Notes: generated by a model from the letters alone, not told the origin. A stretch of DNA of 64,000 nt from UBA4742 sp963785815 (GCA_963785815.1 CAWAWN010000001.1:1530001-1594000); one strand, 5' to 3'. Positions 1 through 8,641 are shown, numbered from the stretch's first letter. Made by a program: numbers and translations.

Positions 1-716
1 AGCCGGCCACCACGTACAGGGGCAGGTCCGGCCGGATGCCGGCCAGGGCCTCGGGCTCGGCCAGGCGGGGCGCGGCCGCCACCAGCCCGGCGGTGGCCGC
101 GGCGTCGATGCCGAACCCGCACCACGGGTCGGCCAGGTAGGCGTCCACCTCGGCCGGGTCGCGGCTCAGCCAGTCGAAGGGCGTCCGGGCCGGCTCGAAG
201 GCGGCGTTGAGACCGGTCAGGTCGGTCTCGGCCTCGGGATCCATGGTGGTGGCGGCCAGGTCCACCGCCGTGGTGCCCGCCAGGACCAGCCCGTCGACCT
301 CGCGGCTGTGGTCGAGCACCAGCTGCTGGGCGGCGAACGAACCCAGGCTGTGGCCGAGCAGGATGTGGGGCCGATCGGGCACCTCGTCGGCGATGCGCCG
401 ACCCAGGCGCACCATGTCGTCGACCAAGCCGTCCCATCCGCCGGCTCCGAAGTGGCCCAGGCCATCGGTCGGTCCGGTGCCGTCGGCCCCCACCACGGTG
501 CGGCCGTGGCCCCGGTGGTCGCCGGCGTAGACCACCCAGCCCCGGGCCGTGAGGGCGCCGGCCAGCCGGGCGTAGCGGGCCGAGTGCTCACCCATGCCGT
601 GGGCGATCTGCACCGTGCCCACCGGGTCCGCCCCGGCGTCGGTGGTGTCCTGCCAGCGCCGGACGACCACGGCCAGGCCGTCGGCCGACGCGCGACTCGA
701 AGGTGGTCTCGGACAT
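1..716 (-). CDS. Alpha/beta hydrolase, lysophospholipase/monoacylglycerol lipase-like (partial, frame break)
   Basis: The 3' end lies outside the window. The product reads as a serine hydrolase: an oxyanion-type IAHGMGEHSARY motif, then the nucleophile elbow GHSLGS, as in monoacylglycerol lipases. The catalytic Asp and His would lie beyond the window edge. The start is the ATG at 716, because a TAGTCT -10 box ends six bases before it. The frame carrying the hydrolase sequence begins only about ten codons later (from about 700), so a single-base frameshift lies near 695-705. It is either a sequencing error or a real lesion. The gene is divergent from the ABC1 kinase. Substrate unknown. Confidence 0.75.
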
Positions 717-722
717 CGGCGG

Positions 723-728
723 AGACTA
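723..728 (-). promoter_or_regulatory. -10 box of the hydrolase gene (leaderless type)
   Basis: TAGTCT on the minus strand, six bases (ccgccg) before the ATG at 716. This spacing implies that transcription starts at or next to the start codon. No -35 was resolved. Confidence 0.55.
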
Positions 729-771
729 CCGCCCGACAGCTGGCGTGGCTCGGCCCCGCAGCGACCGCCAG

Positions 772-777
772 TAGGGT
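772..777 (+). promoter_or_regulatory. -10 box of the ABC1 kinase/biotin operon (leaderless type)
   Basis: TAGGGT followed by six bases (ttggcg) and the GTG at 784. This supports GTG 784 rather than the in-frame TTG at 778 as the start of the first gene of the run. Confidence 0.6.
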
Positions 778-783
778 TTGGCG

Positions 784-2340
784 GTGCCCCGGCTGAGCCC
801 ATCCCGGTCGAGCCGTCGCTGGCTGGTGATCGGCGCGGCCGTGGCCGGAGCTGTCCTCGTCCTCGTGCGCCGAGCCCGAACCACGTCGAGCCGAGCCGCC
901 GCCCTCGACCAGACCGACCGCCTGGCCCGCAACCTGGCCGTGGCCGGGCTGGGCGCCCGGGCCGGCACGTCCTACGCCTCGCACCGGGCCCGCCGGCTGT
1001 TCGCCGACGCCGAGCGCCGCCAGGCTCTCGACACCGCCTTCGAGCTGCGCACAGCTGAGCAGGTGGCCGAGACCCTGGGCCAGATGAAGGGTGCCCTGAT
1101 GAAGCTGGGCCAGATGGCCAGCTACCTCGACCAGGGCCTGCCCGAGCCGGTGCGCGCCGCCCTGGCCGACCTCCAGGCTGACGCCCCGCCCATGAGCCCG
1201 GCCCTGGCCGCCGAGGTGATCCGGGCCGAGCTGGGCGACGAGCCCGATCGGGTCTTCGCCGAGTGGGATCCGGTGCCCATCGCCGCCGCCTCCATCGGCC
1301 AGGTCCACCGGGCCCTCACCCACGACGGGCAGGCCGTGGCCGTCAAGGTGCAGTACCCGGGCGTGGAGGAGGCCATGGGCGCGGATCTGGCCAACGTGGG
1401 ACTGCTGTTCGCCGGCATGGGCCAGGTCTTCCGCGGCCTCGATCACCGGCCAATGGTGGCCGAGCTGCGCGAACGGCTCATCGAGGAGCTCGACTACACC
1501 CACGAGGCGGCCAACCAGCGCGAGTTCGCCCGCTACTACGAGGGCCACCCCACCATCCACATCCCCGCGGTGGTCGACCACCTGTCCACCCGGCGGGTGC
1601 TCACCACCGAGCTGGCCGTCGGCGCCCGCTTCGACGAGGTGGTGGGGTGGGACCGGGACCAGCGCAACCTGGCCGCCGAGACGCTCTACCGCTTCGCCTT
1701 CGGCAGCCTCTACCAGCTCCGGCTGTTCAACGGCGACCCCCATCCCGGCAACTACTTGTTCCGCCCCGACGGCCACATCACCTTCCTGGACTTCGGGCTG
1801 GTCAAGCGCTTCACCCCGGCCGAGATGGACATCTTCGGGGACATGATCGAGGCCATGGTGATCGAGGAGGACCACCACCGCTTCCGCCAGGTGGTGGAGG
1901 AGATCGGGCTGATCTCGGCCGAGGCGGGGTTCACCGACGACCAGGTGGCCGACTACCTGGGCCACTTCTACGACTTCCTGCGGCGCGACGAGCCCTACAC
2001 CATCACCCCGGCCTACGCCTCCGAGACCGTGCGGCGCTTCTTCGACACCAGCGGGCCCTATGCCGAGCTGCAGAAGGCGGCCAACGTGCCGCCCTTCATG
2101 GTGATCATCCAGCGCATCAACCTGGGCCTGTACGCCCTGTTCGGGGAGCTCGAGGCCACCATGAACTGGCGGCGCCTGGGTGAGGAGCTGTGGCCGTTCG
2201 TGGCCGGGCCTCCGGCCACCCCCATGGGCCAGGCCGTGGCCGACTGGCGTCGCCTACGGGGCCTCGACCCCATCGGCGCCCCCGACCTCGATGGCGCCAC
2301 CGAGGACCTCGACGACCTCGACGACGAGCAGGCATCGTGA
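784..2340 (+). CDS. ABC1/UbiB-family atypical kinase-like protein
   Basis: About 518 aa. A hydrophobic segment near residues 12-28 (WLVIGAAVAGAVLVLV) suggests a membrane anchor. The family signatures are in order: the KxGQ motif (LMKLGQMAS, ~103), the Ala-rich ASIGQVHRA loop, the VAVKVQYPG lysine (~188), ELDYTHEAAN, the catalytic GDPHPGN (~317) and the metal-binding DFGLVKRF (~335). Family members act in isoprenoid-quinone or lipid metabolism; the substrate here is not shown. The stop overlaps the GTG of bioA (GTGA), so it heads the biotin run. Whether it serves biotin synthesis is unknown. Confidence 0.85.
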   Translation: MPRLSPSRSSRRWLVIGAAVAGAVLVLVRRARTTSSRAAALDQTDRLARNLAVAGLGARAGTSYASHRARRLFADAERRQALDTAFELRTAEQVAETLGQMKGALMKLGQMASYLDQGLPEPVRAALADLQADAPPMSPALAAEVIRAELGDEPDRVFAEWDPVPIAAASIGQVHRALTHDGQAVAVKVQYPGVEEAMGADLANVGLLFAGMGQVFRGLDHRPMVAELRERLIEELDYTHEAANQREFARYYEGHPTIHIPAVVDHLSTRRVLTTELAVGARFDEVVGWDRDQRNLAAETLYRFAFGSLYQLRLFNGDPHPGNYLFRPDGHITFLDFGLVKRFTPAEMDIFGDMIEAMVIEEDHHRFRQVVEEIGLISAEAGFTDDQVADYLGHFYDFLRRDEPYTITPAYASETVRRFFDTSGPYAELQKAANVPPFMVIIQRINLGLYALFGELEATMNWRRLGEELWPFVAGPPATPMGQAVADWRRLRGLDPIGAPDLDGATEDLDDLDDEQAS

Positions 2341-3695
2341 CCCAGGTGGACGAGCCCGGCTCCGGCCACGACGCCTCGGTCTGGGTGCATCGCGACGCCC
2401 AGGTGGTGTGGCACGGCTTCACCCAGATGTCGAACTTCGAGGAGAGCTCGCCCGTGCTGGTGGAGCGGGCCGAGGGTCGGGAGCTGATCGACGTCGACGG
2501 GCGCCGCTACCTCGACGCCATCTCGTCGTTGTGGGTCACCACCCTGGGCCACTGCGTGCCCGAGCTCGACGACGCCCTGCGCCACCAGCTCGACCGGGTG
2601 GCCCACTCCACGCTGCTCGGCAACGGCAACCGCGCCACCATCGAGCTGGCCGAGGCGCTGGCCCCGCGCCTGCCGGTCGACCGGCCGCACCTGATGTTCG
2701 CCTCCGACGGGGCCAACGCGGTGGAGCAGGCGCTCAAGATGGCCTTCCAGTACTGGGCCAACCGGACCCGCGGTGAGGGCCGCGACCCCCGCGACCACGG
2801 GCGCACCACCTTCCTGGCCCTCGAGGCCGCCTACCACGGCGACACCATCGGGGCCATCTCGCTGGGCGGCGGGGGGTTCGGCACCGACGTGTTCGATCCG
2901 CTGCGCTTCCCCGTGCACCGCGCCCCCAGCTACGCCGACCCCACCTGGGCCGACGTGGCCGTGGCCCAGATCGAGGAGCACCACCAGGAGCTGGCCGCGG
3001 TGGTGCTCGAGCCCCTGGTGCAGGCCGCGGCCGGCATGCTGGTCACCGATCCCGCCTCGGTCCGGCGGGTGGTCGAGGCCGCCCACGCCCACGATGTGCT
3101 GGTCATCGCCGACGAGGTGGCCACCGGCATGGGTCGCACCGGCACCCTGTTCGCCTTCGACCAGATCGGCGTCCAGCCCGACCTGCTGGCCTTGGGAAAG
3201 GGGCTGACCGGCGGCTACCTGCCGCTGTCGGCCACCGCCGCCAGCCGCCAGGTGTACGAGGCCTTCCTGGGTCCGGACCTGAGCGAGTCGACCTTCTACC
3301 ACGGCCACTCCTACGCCGGGAACGCCTTGGCCTGCGCGGTGGCCCGCCGCCACCTCGAGCTGCTCGACCGCTGGGAGGTGCTGGCCAACGTGGCGGCCCG
3401 CTCGGCCGAGCTGGCCGAGGCCCTCGAGGCCCGCGTCGTCGACCTCCCCGGGGTGGCCGAGGTGCGCCAGCGAGGGCTCATGGTGGGCGTCGAGCTGGCC
3501 CCCCCGGTCGACGGGTTGCGCTGGGGTCGACGGGTGTGCGCCGCGGCCGTGGCCCGGGGGGTGCTCCTGCGTCCCATCGGTGATGTGGTGGTCTTGATGC
3601 CCATGCTCACCTCGACCGCCGACGAGATCGACCGGATCGTCTCCGTGCTGACCGAGGCCGTCGAGGCCGTCTGCACCGGAACCGCCCCGGCATGA
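2337..3695 (+). CDS. bioA: Adenosylmethionine-8-amino-7-oxononanoate aminotransferase
   Basis: About 452 aa, the usual length for class III PLP aminotransferases. It converts KAPA (8-amino-7-oxononanoate) to DAPA (7,8-diaminopelargonate) with SAM as amino donor, the penultimate step to dethiobiotin. Visible family features: N-terminal VWHGFTQM, SDGANAVEQALKMA, YHGDTIGA, the DEVATGMGRTG acidic motif and the PLP lysine in LALGKGLTGG (~287). The start is GTG 2337, which overlaps the ABC1 stop. The open frame extends further upstream, but only as antisense-free overlap with ABC1. The stop overlaps the next start (ATGA). Confidence 0.93.
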   Translation: MTQVDEPGSGHDASVWVHRDAQVVWHGFTQMSNFEESSPVLVERAEGRELIDVDGRRYLDAISSLWVTTLGHCVPELDDALRHQLDRVAHSTLLGNGNRATIELAEALAPRLPVDRPHLMFASDGANAVEQALKMAFQYWANRTRGEGRDPRDHGRTTFLALEAAYHGDTIGAISLGGGGFGTDVFDPLRFPVHRAPSYADPTWADVAVAQIEEHHQELAAVVLEPLVQAAAGMLVTDPASVRRVVEAAHAHDVLVIADEVATGMGRTGTLFAFDQIGVQPDLLALGKGLTGGYLPLSATAASRQVYEAFLGPDLSESTFYHGHSYAGNALACAVARRHLELLDRWEVLANVAARSAELAEALEARVVDLPGVAEVRQRGLMVGVELAPPVDGLRWGRRVCAAAVARGVLLRPIGDVVVLMPMLTSTADEIDRIVSVLTEAVEAVCTGTAPA

Positions 3696-4789
3696 CCCGA
3701 GCCCGCATCCTGGCCGCCGGGCTGGCGGCCGTGGTGATCGTGTGCGTGGCCGGGGCGCCGGTGGCCGGTGCCGAACCCCAGGCCACGCCGGGCACGCCGC
3801 TGCCGCCCTCGGCGGTGTCGGTGACCCGTGACATCGAGTTCGCCGAGGTGGGCGGGGTCACCCTCACCCTCAACGTGTACCAGTCGACCCGGGGCGGCAC
3901 GAACCGCCCGGCGCTGATCATGGTGCACGGCGGGGCCTGGGGCTACGGGAAGGCCAACGACCTCGACCCCGAGGGCGCCCTGGTGGCCCGGGAGGGCTGG
4001 GTGGGCTTCAGCATCAGCTACCGGCTGGCCAACCAGACGCCGAACCCGTGGCCCGACGAGCTGTCCGACGTACAGCGGGCCGTGCGCTGGGTCGGGGCCC
4101 ACGCCACCCGCTACGGGGTCGACGCCACCAAGCTGGCCATGCTCGGCGTGTCGGCCGGCGGCCACCTGTCCATCCTGGTGGGCGAGCTGGGGACGGCCGT
4201 GGACGGGACCGGCAACCCGGTGACCTTCGCCGATCCGCCGGTGGGCATCAAGGCCGTGGCCGCCTGGTCGCCTCCGACCCAGCTGGCGGGCCTGGCCACG
4301 CCTCCCCGGGGCACCAAGCCGCCCGACTGCGGCACCAACACCCAGTGCGTCAGCTTCTGGTCGCTCCCCTACGTGACCCACTTCCTGGGCTGCAACCCGG
4401 CCAACTGCCCGGCCCGCAGCGCCCAGGCCTCGCCCACCACCCGGGCCACGGCCGCCTCGGTCCCCATCTGGTGGGCCAACGCCACCAGTGAGCTGGTGCC
4501 GCTCATCCAGGCGGAGCGGCTGGACCGGTCCTTCACCGCGGCCAGGGTGGACCACCAGCTCGACGTGGTGCAGGGCAGTGGCCACGCCGACCAGAACGCC
4601 TCGAAGATCTGGAACGACATGATGGCCTGGCTGGCGGTCAAGATGGGGGTGCCGGCACCGCCGCCGATCAGCTTCGCGGGGAGCAACCTGCTGCTCAGCC
4701 CGGTGGTGGTGATCTCGGTCATCCTGGGCCTGGCCCTGCTGATCGTGCTGCTGGCCGTGGCCTTGCGTGACGAGGAAGGGGCGCTGTGA
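3692..4789 (+). CDS. Secreted, membrane-anchored alpha/beta hydrolase (HSL-type esterase) inside the biotin operon
   Basis: 365 aa. An N-terminal signal peptide (LAAGLAAVVIVCVAGAPVAGA) precedes an HSL-like hydrolase domain with the oxyanion motif MVHGGAWGYG (~78), nucleophile GVSAGG (Ser ~153) and a late His (GSGHADQN, ~296). A C-terminal hydrophobic helix (VVVISVILGLALLIVLLAVAL) would tether it to the membrane, with a short charged tail inside. Start and stop overlap bioA and bioF, so it is cotranslated with them. BioH-type enzymes that release pimeloyl from ACP are cytoplasmic; this one looks exported, so a BioH role is doubtful. It may act on an external or envelope ester. Confidence 0.8.
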   Translation: MTRARILAAGLAAVVIVCVAGAPVAGAEPQATPGTPLPPSAVSVTRDIEFAEVGGVTLTLNVYQSTRGGTNRPALIMVHGGAWGYGKANDLDPEGALVAREGWVGFSISYRLANQTPNPWPDELSDVQRAVRWVGAHATRYGVDATKLAMLGVSAGGHLSILVGELGTAVDGTGNPVTFADPPVGIKAVAAWSPPTQLAGLATPPRGTKPPDCGTNTQCVSFWSLPYVTHFLGCNPANCPARSAQASPTTRATAASVPIWWANATSELVPLIQAERLDRSFTAARVDHQLDVVQGSGHADQNASKIWNDMMAWLAVKMGVPAPPPISFAGSNLLLSPVVVISVILGLALLIVLLAVALRDEEGAL

Positions 4790-5997
4790 TGGGTGTGGGG
4801 AGCGACCGGGGTCCGGACTGGGACGCCTGGGCCGAGGGTCGGGAGCGCCAGGTGGTCGACGCCGGCCAGTGGCGCACGGTGCGGGCCTTCGACGCCAGGG
4901 GCCCGCGGGGTCGCCTGCGCGGCGACACCCCCGGCCAGCCGGACCGGGCGGTCACCTCCTTCGCCTCCAACGACTACCTGGGCCTGAGCGCCCACCCGGC
5001 CCTGGCCGCGGCCGCCGTCGAAGCCGTCGAGCGGTGGGGCACCGGGTCGGGCGCGGCCCGCCTGGTGGTGGGATCGCGGCCCATCCACCACGAGCTGGAG
5101 GACGAGCTGGCCGCCTGGCGGGGCACCGAGGCCGCCCTGGTGCTGCCCACCGGCTTCGCCGCCAACCTCGCCGTGCTGTCGACCTTCGGTGACCGGGGCG
5201 TGTGCATCCTGTCCGACGAGCTGAACCACGCCTCGATCATCGACGGCACCCGCCTGGCCCGGGCCGAGGTGGCCGTCCATCGCCACGCCGACGTCGACCA
5301 CCTGGCTGCCCTGCTCGACCGGGCCCGTGCCGACGGCGTGACCCGCAGCCTGGTGGTGACCGACACCGTGTTCTCCATGGACGGTGACGTGGCCCCGGTG
5401 GCCGACATCGCCGAGGTGTGCCGGGCCCACGGTGCGCTGCTCGTCCTGGACGAGGCCCACGCCGTGCTCGGGCCCGAGCTCGACCAAGGCGAGCTCGACG
5501 ACCTGGAGGTGCTGCGGGTGGGCACGCTGTCGAAGACCTTGGGCTCCTTGGGCGGCTTCGTGGCCGGCAGCCGTCGTCACATCGACCTGCTGATCAACCT
5601 GGCCCGGCCCTTCATCTTCACCACCGCGCCCACCCCGGCCGACATGGGCGCGGCCCAGGCGGGGCTGGCCATCGTGTCGGGACCGGAGGGCGCCGCCCTC
5701 AAGGCCCGACTGGCCGGCCACGTGGCGCGGTTGGCACCTGGGCATCCCTCACCCATCGTGCCCGTGGTGGTCGGGCTGGAGTCCGAGGCGGTGGCCCTGG
5801 CCGCCGCGCTGCTCGACGAAGGCATCCTGGTGCCGGCCATCCGGCCGCCCACCGTGGCCCCGGGCACGTCACGGCTGCGGGTGGCCCTGTCGGCCGCCCA
5901 CACCGACGCCGAGATCGCCCAGCTGGCCGACGCCCTGGCCCGCCACGGCTACGCCGGCGCGGTGGCGACGCCGCCGCTGGCGGCCGCGCCCCGATGA
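4786..5997 (+). CDS. bioF: 8-amino-7-oxononanoate synthase
   Basis: 403 aa. A PLP-dependent alpha-oxoamine synthase that condenses a pimeloyl thioester with L-alanine to KAPA. Typical motifs: FASNDYLGLS, GTGSGAARLVVG, the SDELNHASIIDG loop, DEAHAVLG and the PLP lysine in LSKTLGSLGG (~250). Start GTG 4786 (or the adjacent ATG 4789) overlaps the esterase stop. It sits between the esterase and bioD, with ATGA coupling to bioD. Confidence 0.93.
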   Translation: MMGVGSDRGPDWDAWAEGRERQVVDAGQWRTVRAFDARGPRGRLRGDTPGQPDRAVTSFASNDYLGLSAHPALAAAAVEAVERWGTGSGAARLVVGSRPIHHELEDELAAWRGTEAALVLPTGFAANLAVLSTFGDRGVCILSDELNHASIIDGTRLARAEVAVHRHADVDHLAALLDRARADGVTRSLVVTDTVFSMDGDVAPVADIAEVCRAHGALLVLDEAHAVLGPELDQGELDDLEVLRVGTLSKTLGSLGGFVAGSRRHIDLLINLARPFIFTTAPTPADMGAAQAGLAIVSGPEGAALKARLAGHVARLAPGHPSPIVPVVVGLESEAVALAAALLDEGILVPAIRPPTVAPGTSRLRVALSAAHTDAEIAQLADALARHGYAGAVATPPLAAAPR

Positions 5998-6656
5998 CCC
6001 GGCACCGCCCCGCCCGCCTCGTGGTGGTGGTGGGCACCGGCACCGAGGTGGGCAAGACCTGGGTCGGCGCCGCCGCCCTGGCCCGGCTGCACGCCGCGGG
6101 TGTGGCCGTGGCGGCCCGCAAGCCGGCCCAGTCCTTCGAGCCCGGCGACGCCACCACCGACGCGCAGGAGCTGGGCCGGGCCACCGGCGAGGCCCCCGCC
6201 GCCGTCTGCCCCGAGCACCGGTGGTACCCGGCGGCCCTGGCCCCACCCATGGCCGCCGAGGTGCTGGGACGGCCGCCGTTCACGCTGGCCGACCTGCACG
6301 ACGAGATCGTCTGGCCCGAGGGCGTCGAGGTGGGCCTGGTGGAGACGGCCGGGGGCCTGCGCTCGCCGCTGGCCTCCGACGACGGTGACGCCGTCGGGCT
6401 GACCGGCTCGCTCATGCCCGACGTGGTGGTGCTGGTGGCCGACGCCGGGTTGGGCACCCTCAACGCCGTGCGCCTGAGCGTGGCCGCCCTGGACCCTGTG
6501 CTCGACACCCGCGACGACACCCGCCTGGTGGTGGTGCTGAACCGCTACGACGCCGACGACGACCTGCACCGTCGCAACCGCGCCTGGCTGGTCGACCACG
6601 ACGCCCTCGACGTGGTCACGACCATGGACGAGCTCGTCTCCCGGCTCGTGGGGTGA
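5994..6656 (+). CDS. bioD: ATP-dependent dethiobiotin synthetase
   Basis: 220 aa. Closes the ureido ring of DAPA using CO2 and ATP. The P-loop GTGTEVGKTW is near residue 15, the substrate lysine motif AARKPAQSF near 40, and the second conserved motif VETAGGLRSPL near 118. The ATG overlaps the bioF stop. It is the last gene of the run; bioB (biotin synthase) and a BioC/BioH system are not in this window. An inverted-repeat hairpin follows. Confidence 0.92.
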   Translation: MTRHRPARLVVVVGTGTEVGKTWVGAAALARLHAAGVAVAARKPAQSFEPGDATTDAQELGRATGEAPAAVCPEHRWYPAALAPPMAAEVLGRPPFTLADLHDEIVWPEGVEVGLVETAGGLRSPLASDDGDAVGLTGSLMPDVVVLVADAGLGTLNAVRLSVAALDPVLDTRDDTRLVVVLNRYDADDDLHRRNRAWLVDHDALDVVTTMDELVSRLVG

Positions 6657-6675
6657 AGGCGCAGGCCGCCAGGCC

Positions 6676-6745
6676 GGAGCCGCTGGACCGATGACACCCA
6701 GATGGCGAAGCGCCCGCAGGGAGGCTTGCCGACCGAAGGGCTAGG
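6676..6745. repeat. Intergenic repeat copy 1, with hairpin
   Basis: About 70 bp between the convergent bioD and acidic-protein genes. It is clearly similar to 8559-8628 (shared GGAGCCGCT, GGCGAAGC, GGGAGGCTTGCCGACC, AGGGC). The shared core folds as a hairpin (6704-6730). It lies at the 3' end of both flanking genes and overlaps the stop codon of the minus-strand gene. Confidence 0.65.
6704..6730. terminator. Putative bidirectional terminator hairpin
   Basis: GGC(g)AAGC pairs with GCTTGCC, and an inner CCC pairs with GGG around a GCA loop. There is no U-tract. It sits between convergent genes, so it could end both transcripts. The same fold recurs at 8587-8614 with a different loop. Confidence 0.45.
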
Positions 6746-7013
6746 GAGTTCGGCCTTCGGCCTGCTCCTTGGCGATCCAGGCCACCAGGCCCTCGACGTC
6801 GCCCTCGTCACGGCCATCGGCGGTGGAGGCGTAGTAGGCGTCGGCCCAGGCGTCGATCTCGTCGTCGTCGAAGCCGTCCTGGCGCAGGCGGGCCCGGGCC
6901 TCGTTGCCCAGCAGGCGGGCGCCCTCCACCTCGAGCGTGCCCAGCTCCGGCTCGACCACCCCGTCGTCCTCGGGCATGTCGGGGGTGATCGGATCGGACG
7001 GGCCAGCGGTCAT
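6741..7013 (-). CDS. Small acidic protein of unknown function
   Basis: 90 aa from the ATG at 7013; longer in-frame starts exist but lack support. The product is strongly acidic, with a predicted helical C-terminal half (GNEARARLRQDGFDDDEIDAW, then GDVEGLVAWIAKEQ). No domain I can name. It is convergent to bioD and divergent from the DUF2510 protein. Confidence 0.6.
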   Translation of the reverse strand: MTAGPSDPITPDMPEDDGVVEPELGTLEVEGARLLGNEARARLRQDGFDDDEIDAWADAYYASTADGRDEGDVEGLVAWIAKEQAEGRTP

Positions 7014-7254
7014 GGATGCTCCAAGGGATCGGATTGCCGACGGGTTGGCGATCATCGTCGCACCTGGCACTTTCACACTCAACTGCGCCCCCGCGGCGGC
7101 CGAAAGACTTGCAGGTGCTTCCCGGCGCCAGCCGGCGTCGGGACGGTCAGGACATGACGAGATCGGAGGCGATCCAGGTGTCCCCGGAGGACGTGAGTCA
7201 GGCGGAGACCGACGACAGTTCGGCGCGCCCCCTCGAGCGGGGAGCGATCGCCGG

Positions 7255-8541
7255 TTGAGCGACGTCTCCCAAGGTCCGGGCTGGTGGCAGGCATCCGACG
7301 GGCGGTGGTACCCGCCTCAGGATGCCGCCCAGGCGCCCGCGCCCGGGTGGTGGCTGGCGTCGGACGGCCAGTGGTACCCACCCCGCGAGAGCAAGGATCC
7401 GCCCCACCCCGGCTGGTGGCTGGCGGCCGACGGCAAGTGGTACCCACCCGAGCCGGAACCCGAACCCGAACCCGAGCCGGAGCCCGAGCCCAGCTCGAAG
7501 CCGGCGCCCGAGCCTGAGGCCCGCTCGAAGCCGGAGCCGGCGCCCGAACCCGAGCCCGACCCGGCCGCGAGCCCGGCAGTGGCGGCCGAGCCCAAGGCCC
7601 GGGCCCCGCGGAGCGTGGCCGACGTAAGTCGGCCGGCGGCGACGCCGCACGACGCGGTCGGCCAGATCCGCCAGCGGGACGAGGCCTCCCGGGCCGACGC
7701 CGTGGCCCTGGCCCAGGCCCGCTTCCTGGCTGCCAGCCGGGCCGTGCGCCTGCTCGAATCCGAGAAGGGGGCCAGCGCCGCGCCCAAGAGCCGGCGCCGG
7801 GCCGGCGCGGGCAGCGGTCGCACGTCGGCGGACCGCGCCCGGCGGGCGGAGTGGGCCGAGCCCGTGACACACACCGACCCGGTCGCCGCCGTCCCGGTCA
7901 CCCCGGCCGAACCCCCTGCACCCGCGGTGGTCGAGCCCGAGGCGGAGATACGCCTGGCCGATCCCCCACCGCCGGCGCCGGACGGCCCCCTGTTCGAGCT
8001 GCGGACGTCACCCCTGGGGGCCGACGTCGAGCACCTGGGGGAGTACCTGGTCGTCTTCGGGGACCGCCTCGAGCTGCGCGACCGCACCGACCGGGTCCGG
8101 CGCAAGCTGCGCGACCGCGACATCACCGAGGTGTCGGTGCAGCGCAAGTTCACCGGGGCGGTCCTCACCGTGGAGGCCGGCACCACCGACCCCATCGTGC
8201 TCAAGGGCATCAAGCCCGAGCAGGCCGACGAGGTGCGCCGGCTCATCCAGACCCGCCTGCGCCACCAACGCCCGGCGGCGGGTCGCGACGCCACGGCCAC
8301 CACCGCCCGCCTCGACGCCGCCGTCGCGCCGGCCCCTCAGACGCTCAGCCCGTCGGCCGACGCCGTGTCCAACGCGGCCAGCCGCCTGGCCATCCTCAAC
8401 CGGGATCGCCTCAACGAGGCCGATCTGCTGCGCAAGCTGGCCGACCTGCACCGCGCCGGCGTGCTCTCCGACCTCGAGTTCGAGGAGAAGATCGCCCTGG
8501 TGGGCCGCCTGGTCGCCGGCGAGCCCCTCCTCACCGGATAG
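7255..8541 (+). CDS. Triple DUF2510 - PH-like - SHOCT protein
   Basis: 428 aa from TTG 7255, just before SDVSQGPGWWQAS; the upstream frame is antisense to the acidic gene. Three tandem DUF2510 units (GWWQASDGRWYPP, GWWLASDGQWYPP, GWWLAADGKWYPP) occupy residues ~6-66. A Glu-Pro repeat (EPEPEP) and a long Ala/Pro/Lys-rich linker follow. Next is a beta-rich bacterial-PH-like domain (~245-335) and then a SHOCT helix pair (LLRKLADLHRAGVLSDLEFE, ~395-415). DUF2510 and SHOCT are usually attached to membrane or secretion proteins, but there is no transmembrane segment here. Likely a cytoplasmic scaffold at the membrane; function unknown. Confidence 0.75.
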   Translation: MSDVSQGPGWWQASDGRWYPPQDAAQAPAPGWWLASDGQWYPPRESKDPPHPGWWLAADGKWYPPEPEPEPEPEPEPEPSSKPAPEPEARSKPEPAPEPEPDPAASPAVAAEPKARAPRSVADVSRPAATPHDAVGQIRQRDEASRADAVALAQARFLAASRAVRLLESEKGASAAPKSRRRAGAGSGRTSADRARRAEWAEPVTHTDPVAAVPVTPAEPPAPAVVEPEAEIRLADPPPPAPDGPLFELRTSPLGADVEHLGEYLVVFGDRLELRDRTDRVRRKLRDRDITEVSVQRKFTGAVLTVEAGTTDPIVLKGIKPEQADEVRRLIQTRLRHQRPAAGRDATATTARLDAAVAPAPQTLSPSADAVSNAASRLAILNRDRLNEADLLRKLADLHRAGVLSDLEFEEKIALVGRLVAGEPLLTG

Positions 8542-8558
8542 ACGCGGCGGACAAGAGC

Positions 8559-8628
8559 GGAGCCGCTCGGGGGATGGAGCCCGTATGGCGAAGCCGCCCG
8601 GCGGGAGGCTTGCCGACCAGAGGGCCAA
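8559..8628. repeat. Intergenic repeat copy 2, with hairpin
   Basis: Second copy of the repeat at 6676-6745, again between convergent genes (the DUF2510 gene and an LLM oxidoreductase). The blocks GGAGCCGCT, ATGGCGAAG and GGGAGGCTTGCCGACC align with copy 1. Confidence 0.65.
8587..8614. terminator. Putative bidirectional terminator hairpin
   Basis: GGC(g)AAGCC pairs with GGCTTGCC, inner CCC with GGG, loop GGC. Same fold as 6704-6730 with an altered loop and one extra pair, which suggests the structure is under selection. Confidence 0.45.
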
Positions 8629-8641
8629 GCAGGTCGGTCAG

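Noticed and set aside
6904..7254. A longer N-terminus for the DUF2510 protein
   Set aside because: The first ~117 codons of this open frame are antisense to the acidic protein or fall in the divergent promoter region, and contain no DUF2510 sequence. TTG 7255 directly precedes the first repeat.
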